From assembly GCF_031426495.1 (NCBI RefSeq), contig NZ_JANPLK010000068.1, forward strand, positions 45,395-109,394: a stretch of DNA of 64,000 nt, given 5' to 3'. A program made the position numbers and the translations under genes. This stretch comes from Gemmatimonas sp. GTDB taxonomy: Bacteria > Gemmatimonadota > Gemmatimonadetes > Gemmatimonadales > Gemmatimonadaceae. Below are positions 59,887 to 64,000 of this stretch, piece by piece; within the stretch, counting starts at the first letter, position 1, and every line of letters starts with the position of its first letter. The notes under the pieces were generated by a model. That model saw nothing but the letters and a program-made list of their open reading frames with translations, was not told the origin of the DNA and made no database searches.

Positions 59887-61788
59887 ATGCAGGCATTGAC
59901 CTTCAACGATTCCGAGACGAAGTCACCCGATCTCATCGACGCGAACCTGGCCGCACTCCGAGCGCTCTTCCCCGAGCTCGTTACAGAGGGGTCTAAAGGT
60001 GTCGAAGTAAATCTCGATGTGCTCAAGCAGCTCGTCGGCGATCAGACGATCACTGATGCTGAGGAGAAGTACGGGCTCACTTGGCACGGCAAGCGGCGCG
60101 CGCGTCAACTTGCCCTCACGCCTTCCACGGGCACTCTGAGACCGTGTCCTGAGCAGAGCGTAGACTGGGAGTCCACCAAGCACCTAATGATCGAGGGGGA
60201 CAACCTCGAGGTGCTAAAGCTCCTACAAAAGTCGTACGCCGGAAAGGTGAAGCTCGTGTATATCGACCCGCCCTATAACACAGGCGGGGACTTCGTTTAT
60301 CCCGACACTTTTCAGGACAGCATCAAGAACTATCTGGAGGTGACCGGTCAGACGGGAAAAGATGGGAAGAAGCTCTCGTCCAATACCGAAGCTTCCGGCC
60401 GCTATCACACCGATTGGCTGAACATGATGTACCCACGACTGAAGCTCGCGAGAAATCTGATGAGCGAGGAAGGCGTGATTTTCATCAGTATCGATGACAA
60501 CGAGGTCCACAATCTCGGGAAGCTCTGCGACGAAATCTTTGGTGAAGAAAATTTCGTCAGCTCGATCATCTGGGAGAAACGATATAGCCCGCAAAATGCA
60601 GTTCAATGGTTCTCGGAAGCCCATGACTTCATCTTAGTCTACGCCAAGAGCAAGGCTCTATGGCATCCCAATCTTTTGGAGCGTTCGGACGAGATGAACG
60701 CGAGATATAAGAATATCGATGGTGACCCGCGTGGTGACTGGAAGTCCGAGAATGCCACCGCTCAAGCTGGCCACGGAACGGCATCGCAGTTCTACGAACT
60801 AACTGCCCCGAATGGGCGGACATTCTTACCACCAAATGGTCGCTGCTGGGTTTATACCAAACAACGAATGGAAGAGATGATTGCCGACAACCGAGTATGG
60901 TTCGGCAGTGCAGGGAATGGTGCCCCATCCATCAAGCGATTCATCTCAGATGTTAAGGATGGCGTTGCCTGCCAAACCATTTGGAAGTACGAAGAAGTTG
61001 GCCACAATCAGGAAGGGAAAAAGGAGATTAAAACTCTCTTCCCAGAGTCGATTCCCTTTGATACGCCGAAACCAACACGACTTCTTCGACGGATTCTCGA
61101 GCTTGCCACTCGCAAAGACGAAGACCACGTCGTGCTTGATTTCTTTGGAGGGAGCGGAACGACTGCCCATGCTCTTCTGAGTCAGAACACGGCTGACGGA
61201 GGCAATCGACGTTTCATTATGGTCCAACTGCCCGAGCCAACAGATAGCGCGGATTACCCGACCATTGCAAACGTCACTGAGGAACGTCTGCGAAGGGCCG
61301 CAAAGACCATTCGTGTCGAAAACCCGCTATTTTCGGGAGACCTGGGCTTCCGCGTCTTCAAGCTGGCAAGCAGCAACATGCGTGCGTGGGAACCAGACGA
61401 CGAGAACATGGCCGACACTCTGCAAGCGTCCATTGAGCACCTCAAGTCTGATCGTACGGAGCATGATATCCTTTTCGAGTTGCTGCTCAAGCTCGGACTT
61501 GATCTTTGCGTAGCTATTGAGGCAAAGATGGTAACGGGATCTGGTTCAACTGCGCATGAAGTTCATTCGATCGGCGGAGGCTCGCTGCTTGTGTGCCTGT
61601 CGCGTTCGATCCCGCAGGCAGACGTCGAGGCGCTGGCTGAGTTTATCGTGGGCTGGCAAAAGGCATTACAGCCTGCCGGTGAAAGCACACTCATCTTCCG
61701 CGACAGCGCTTTCTTTGACGATGTCGCCAAGACGAATTTGGCCGCTATCCTCAATCAGAACGGCTTAACGAACGTCCGGAGCCTTTGA
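59887..61788 (+). CDS. mod: Type III-like site-specific DNA adenine methyltransferase (Mod)
   Basis: ATG 59887, 14 bases after the DUF4391 stop with AACAGG before it, gives 633 residues. The order is that of beta-class enzymes: IEGDNLEVLKLLQKSYAGKV, catalytic VYIDPPYNTGGDF (DPPY about residue 127), ISIDDNEV, a variable target-recognition region (about 220-390) and SAM motif VLDFFGGSGTTAHALL (about 418). N6-adenine methylation is expected from DPPY. The recognition region is AT-richer than the rest (45-48 percent GC in windows counted by hand, against 52-68 in the flanks). The stop overlaps the darT start (TGATG). Confidence 0.93.
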   Translation: MQALTFNDSETKSPDLIDANLAALRALFPELVTEGSKGVEVNLDVLKQLVGDQTITDAEEKYGLTWHGKRRARQLALTPSTGTLRPCPEQSVDWESTKHLMIEGDNLEVLKLLQKSYAGKVKLVYIDPPYNTGGDFVYPDTFQDSIKNYLEVTGQTGKDGKKLSSNTEASGRYHTDWLNMMYPRLKLARNLMSEEGVIFISIDDNEVHNLGKLCDEIFGEENFVSSIIWEKRYSPQNAVQWFSEAHDFILVYAKSKALWHPNLLERSDEMNARYKNIDGDPRGDWKSENATAQAGHGTASQFYELTAPNGRTFLPPNGRCWVYTKQRMEEMIADNRVWFGSAGNGAPSIKRFISDVKDGVACQTIWKYEEVGHNQEGKKEIKTLFPESIPFDTPKPTRLLRRILELATRKDEDHVVLDFFGGSGTTAHALLSQNTADGGNRRFIMVQLPEPTDSADYPTIANVTEERLRRAAKTIRVENPLFSGDLGFRVFKLASSNMRAWEPDDENMADTLQASIEHLKSDRTEHDILFELLLKLGLDLCVAIEAKMVTGSGSTAHEVHSIGGGSLLVCLSRSIPQADVEALAEFIVGWQKALQPAGESTLIFRDSAFFDDVAKTNLAAILNQNGLTNVRSL

Positions 61789-62432
61789 TGGTGACGGTCC
61801 CTGCGCAGCCCAAGATCTATCACATTTGCCATGTTGACCGGCTGCCTTCCATCGTTAGCGATGAAAGCCTGTGGTGCGACGCCGAGATGGTTCGGCGAGC
61901 GCCGTTAGGGACTGTTATCGGGATGAACAGCATCAAGCACCGGCGGCTCAATGAGCTCAGTCTCACGAGTCATCCTGATCTTCGGGTTGGAGCGTGCGTG
62001 CCTTTCTACTTCTGCCCACGCTCGGTCATGCTCTACCTCATCCATCAGGCGAATCATCCCGAGCTAGCGTACCGGGGTGGACAGGGAGCGATCATTCACC
62101 TTGAGGCGGATCTTCGGGCGACTGTTGCGTGGGCCGACGCGAAGGCCCGACGATGGGCGTTCACACTCTCGAACGCTGGCGCGCGATACTTCGAAGACCG
62201 AGCAGACCTCGAACAGCTTGGCGACGTCGAATGGGAGGCAGTGGGCGCTCGCGATTGGCGGCTGTGCAAGGAAGGCAAGCAGGCAGAGTTTCTGTTGGAG
62301 CATAGCTTTCCGTGGCATCTTGTTGAGCGCGTCGGCGTGCTGACGCGTGCCGTCCATCATAGTGTGGTCACTGCTCTGCCCGTTGGCGGACATCGACCGC
62401 TAGTTGAGATCCTACCAGCTTGGTACTACTGA
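61788..62432 (+). CDS. darT: DarT DNA ADP-ribosyltransferase toxin
   Basis: This 214-residue toxin belongs to the DarT (DUF4433) family, which uses NAD to ADP-ribosylate thymidine or guanosine in DNA and blocks replication. Recognisable motifs are KIYHICHVDRLPSIVSDESLWCDAEM, IGMNSIKHRRL (Arg52/Arg53, catalytic-Arg region), VPFYFCPRSVMLYLI, GGQGAIIHLEADL and GKQAEFLLEHSFPWHLV with the catalytic Glu167. All key residues seem intact. ATG 61788 is chosen because it overlaps the Mod stop as TGATG; the same overlap joins it to darG. Confidence 0.94.
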   Translation: MVTVPAQPKIYHICHVDRLPSIVSDESLWCDAEMVRRAPLGTVIGMNSIKHRRLNELSLTSHPDLRVGACVPFYFCPRSVMLYLIHQANHPELAYRGGQGAIIHLEADLRATVAWADAKARRWAFTLSNAGARYFEDRADLEQLGDVEWEAVGARDWRLCKEGKQAEFLLEHSFPWHLVERVGVLTRAVHHSVVTALPVGGHRPLVEILPAWYY

Positions 62433-63514
62433 TGACGGATAAGGCACCGATGATAGAGTACACACGTGGCGACATCCTCAAAGATGACGCAGAAGCACTC
62501 GTTAACACCGTGAATTGCGTCGGGGTGATGGGGCGCGGCATTGCCTTGCAATTCAAGAAGGCGTGGCCGGAAAACTTCAAGGCGTACGAAGCCGCATGTA
62601 GGCGTGAAGAAGTGCAGCCTGGTCGCATGTTCGTGTTCGAGACCGGCCAACTCACGTTCCCGCGATACATCGTCAACTTCCCCACGAAGCGGCATTGGCG
62701 CGGCGCTAGCCGGGTCGAGGATATCGAGGCGGGACTCACGGCGCTCGTCGACTTTATCAAGGCGAAGGACATCCGGAGCATCGCGATTCCACCGCTCGGA
62801 AGTGGGCTGGGCGGGCTCGACTGGGCCGAAGTTCGCCCGTTGATCGAGGCGGCATTCGCACCGCTCCGGTCCGTGAAGGCCCGGGTCTACGAACCGAAGG
62901 GCGCACCTGAGTCAGAGCGGATGGTGAGCAATCGCGAGGTTCCGCGTATGACTGCCGGTCGTGCGGCCTTGGTCGGTCTGATGAGGCGATACCTCGGCGG
63001 GTTACTGGACCCGTCCATCAGCCTACTTGAAGTGCACAAGCTGATGTACTTCATGCAGGAGGCGGGTGAACCGCTCCGACTCAAGTACGTCGCGGCGCAG
63101 TATGGTCCCTACGCGGAGAATCTTCGACATGTTTTGCATGCCGTCGAGGGTCATCTCATCAGCGGATACGCGGATGGAGGCGACGCGCCAGAGAAGCCGC
63201 TCGCGCTGGTGCCCGGCGCAGACCGCGATGCAGACACGTTTCTCGAAGCGCATACGGACACCCAACAGCGGTTTGCGCGCGTCGCCGAGCTTGTGGAAGG
63301 CTTCGAGTCGCCGTTCGGAATGGAGTTGTTGTCGACGGTGCATTGGATTCTCGCGCGTCAGCCGCACACGGTTCGCGTTGAGGACGTAATTGAACGCACC
63401 TACGCGTGGAACGCGGGCAAGCGTCAGTTCACACCTCGACAGATCGGCATCGCCGTTGATGTGCTGCGGGCCAAGGGGTGGTCCGCCTCTACCGAAGGCG
63501 CAGCGCTCGTATGA
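62432..63514 (+). CDS. darG: DarG macrodomain antitoxin with SocA/Panacea-like C-terminus
   Basis: This 360-residue antitoxin starts at ATG 62432 on the darT stop. The macrodomain (residues 1-160) removes ADP-ribose from DNA: YTRGDILKDDAEALVNTVNC, GVMGRGIALQFKKAWP, the catalytic-Lys segment VNFPTKRHWRGAS (Lys86) and IAIPPLGSGLGGLDW. A linker leads to a C-terminal domain (about 175-360) like SocA/DUF4065 antitoxins: LEVHKLMYFMQEAGEPLRLKYVAAQYGPYAENL. In known DarG proteins this domain also blocks DarT directly. The stop overlaps the res start (ATGA). Confidence 0.94.
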   Translation: MTDKAPMIEYTRGDILKDDAEALVNTVNCVGVMGRGIALQFKKAWPENFKAYEAACRREEVQPGRMFVFETGQLTFPRYIVNFPTKRHWRGASRVEDIEAGLTALVDFIKAKDIRSIAIPPLGSGLGGLDWAEVRPLIEAAFAPLRSVKARVYEPKGAPESERMVSNREVPRMTAGRAALVGLMRRYLGGLLDPSISLLEVHKLMYFMQEAGEPLRLKYVAAQYGPYAENLRHVLHAVEGHLISGYADGGDAPEKPLALVPGADRDADTFLEAHTDTQQRFARVAELVEGFESPFGMELLSTVHWILARQPHTVRVEDVIERTYAWNAGKRQFTPRQIGIAVDVLRAKGWSASTEGAALV

Positions 63515-63861
63515 AGCTGCATTTCGAGCCAGATCTCGACTTCCAACTCAGCGCAATCGAGGCAGTCTGCGATCTGTTTCGCGGTCAGGAGACTTGCCGC
63601 ACCGAGTTCACCGTCACGCGCGATACTGCGAGCGCGCAGATCAATCTCGCTGTCGCTGACAGTGATCTTGGTATCGGCAACCGTCTCATGTTGCTCGACG
63701 ACGAGATTCAGAAGAACCTCGCCGACATCCAGCTACGCCACGGTCTGCGCCCTTCAGGCGCACTGGCGTCCGGTGATTTCACAGTCGAAATGGAAACGGG
63801 CACGGGCAAGACCTACGTCTACTTGCGTTCGATCTTTGAGTTAAACAAGCGCTATGGGTGG
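63511..63861 (+). pseudogene. res: Type III restriction enzyme (Res), truncated by an IS30-family insertion
   Basis: The gene begins with the canonical Res start MKLHFEPDLDFQLSAIEAVCDLFRGQ and continues to Walker A in VEMETGTGKTYVYLRSIFELNKRYGW. After codon 117 the sequence no longer resembles Res: the expected VIVVPSIAIKEGV segment is absent and IS30 sequence begins. The frame stays open by chance to the window end. Helicase and endonuclease domains are therefore lost unless a second part resumes beyond the element. The start overlaps darG by four bases. Confidence 0.82.
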
Positions 63862-64000
63862 CGGATTCAACGAGTCGGTGCAACGCTCTCAGCGAAGATA
63901 GCTGCCGGCGTGCGGAAGCCGAGGGTTTTTCGCGGACGCGTATTCACTTCGTGGGCGACCCGATCGAGATCGCGTTGGGTATACGCGGACAAATCAGTGC
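63860..64000 (-). mobile_element. IS30-family insertion sequence, one end (continues past window)
   Basis: The element begins near GGCGGATTCAACGAGTCGG, which looks like an IS30-type terminal repeat placed just outside the transposase stop codon, and extends beyond base 64000. The exact edge is uncertain by a few bases because the other end and the target duplication are outside the window. Confidence 0.75.
63867..64000 (-). CDS. IS30-family transposase, C-terminal end (partial)
   Basis: Read on the minus strand from base 3998 of the last kilobase down to TGA 63869-63867, the translation begins TDLSAYTQRDLDRVAHEVN and continues TRPRKTLGFRTPAAIFAESV. The Asn-x-Arg-Pro-Arg-Lys-x-Leu-Gly-(F/Y)-x-Thr-Pro motif with the preceding Asp-Leu-Ser is the standard C-terminus of IS30 transposases, close to the last Glu of the DDE triad. 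The N-terminal part is outside the window. It lies antisense to the res fragment. Confidence 0.88.
   Translation of the reverse strand, partial: TDLSAYTQRDLDRVAHEVNTRPRKTLGFRTPAAIFAESVAPTR

Overview
The window is a high-GC bacterial chromosome segment. The style (TonB receptor with a carboxypeptidase-regulatory-like N-terminus, a PEP-CTERM protein, many small lipoproteins, a DapL-like aminotransferase, an EF-P with a TPGN tip) suggests Gemmatimonadota or a similar soil/freshwater phylum. This is inferred from gene content; there is no rRNA to confirm it. All calls come from reading the sequence by eye.

Bases 1-43500 are ordinary chromosome. They start with the 3' end of a CorC-type transporter gene, an RsmC-like rRNA methyltransferase, an RsuA-type pseudouridine synthase, an acyl-CoA dehydrogenase, a GAF histidine kinase whose receiver domain appears cut off, a SIMPL protein and a divergent LytS/LytR-type two-component pair. 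A lipid and polymer block follows (14.8-27 kb): LacI-type regulator, KAS III-like protein, three adenylate-forming ligases including acetoacetyl-CoA synthetase, a TonB receptor and a PHB-depolymerase-type esterase. Next are two tyrosine-degradation genes (hppD, hmgA) separated by a PEP-CTERM protein, then an aminotransferase, a GHL10-type glycosidase, ApaG, a TPR protein, an ABC exporter-type permease/ATPase pair, an SGNH esterase, a heme-less H-NOX-like protein and EF-P.

Bases 43500-44600 hold seven tRNA genes (His, Trp, Glu-CTC, Glu-TTC, Asp, Leu-GAG, Thr-CGT) with a G-quadruplex motif and strong hairpins between them. Bases 44.7-52.7 kb are again housekeeping or secreted functions: MFS carrier, M14 peptidase operon, lipoproteins, an RsbRD-type histidine kinase.

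A genomic island begins just after tRNA-Gly(CCC) at 52876-52948. Its first part (53.0-55.4 kb) looks like a small satellite or ssDNA-phage-like element: an XRE repressor with two operator-like palindromes over its own start codon, an AlpA-like HTH protein, a short HUH replication protein and an HTH protein resembling small terminase subunits. No integrase is visible. After it comes a 5' scrap of a type I R-M hsdM gene (55491-55553).

The most interesting system is the tightly coupled operon from 55923 to the window end: PLD-like/SNF2 helicase, DUF4391 protein, type III-like DNA methyltransferase (Mod), DarT DNA ADP-ribosyltransferase, DarG macrodomain antitoxin and a type III restriction helicase-nuclease (Res). 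The DarTG toxin-antitoxin pair sits between Mod and Res and almost every junction is a start/stop overlap, so modification, restriction and DNA ADP-ribosylation appear to be one unit. Res is broken after about 117 codons by an IS30-family element; the C-terminus of its transposase reads on the minus strand to the window edge.
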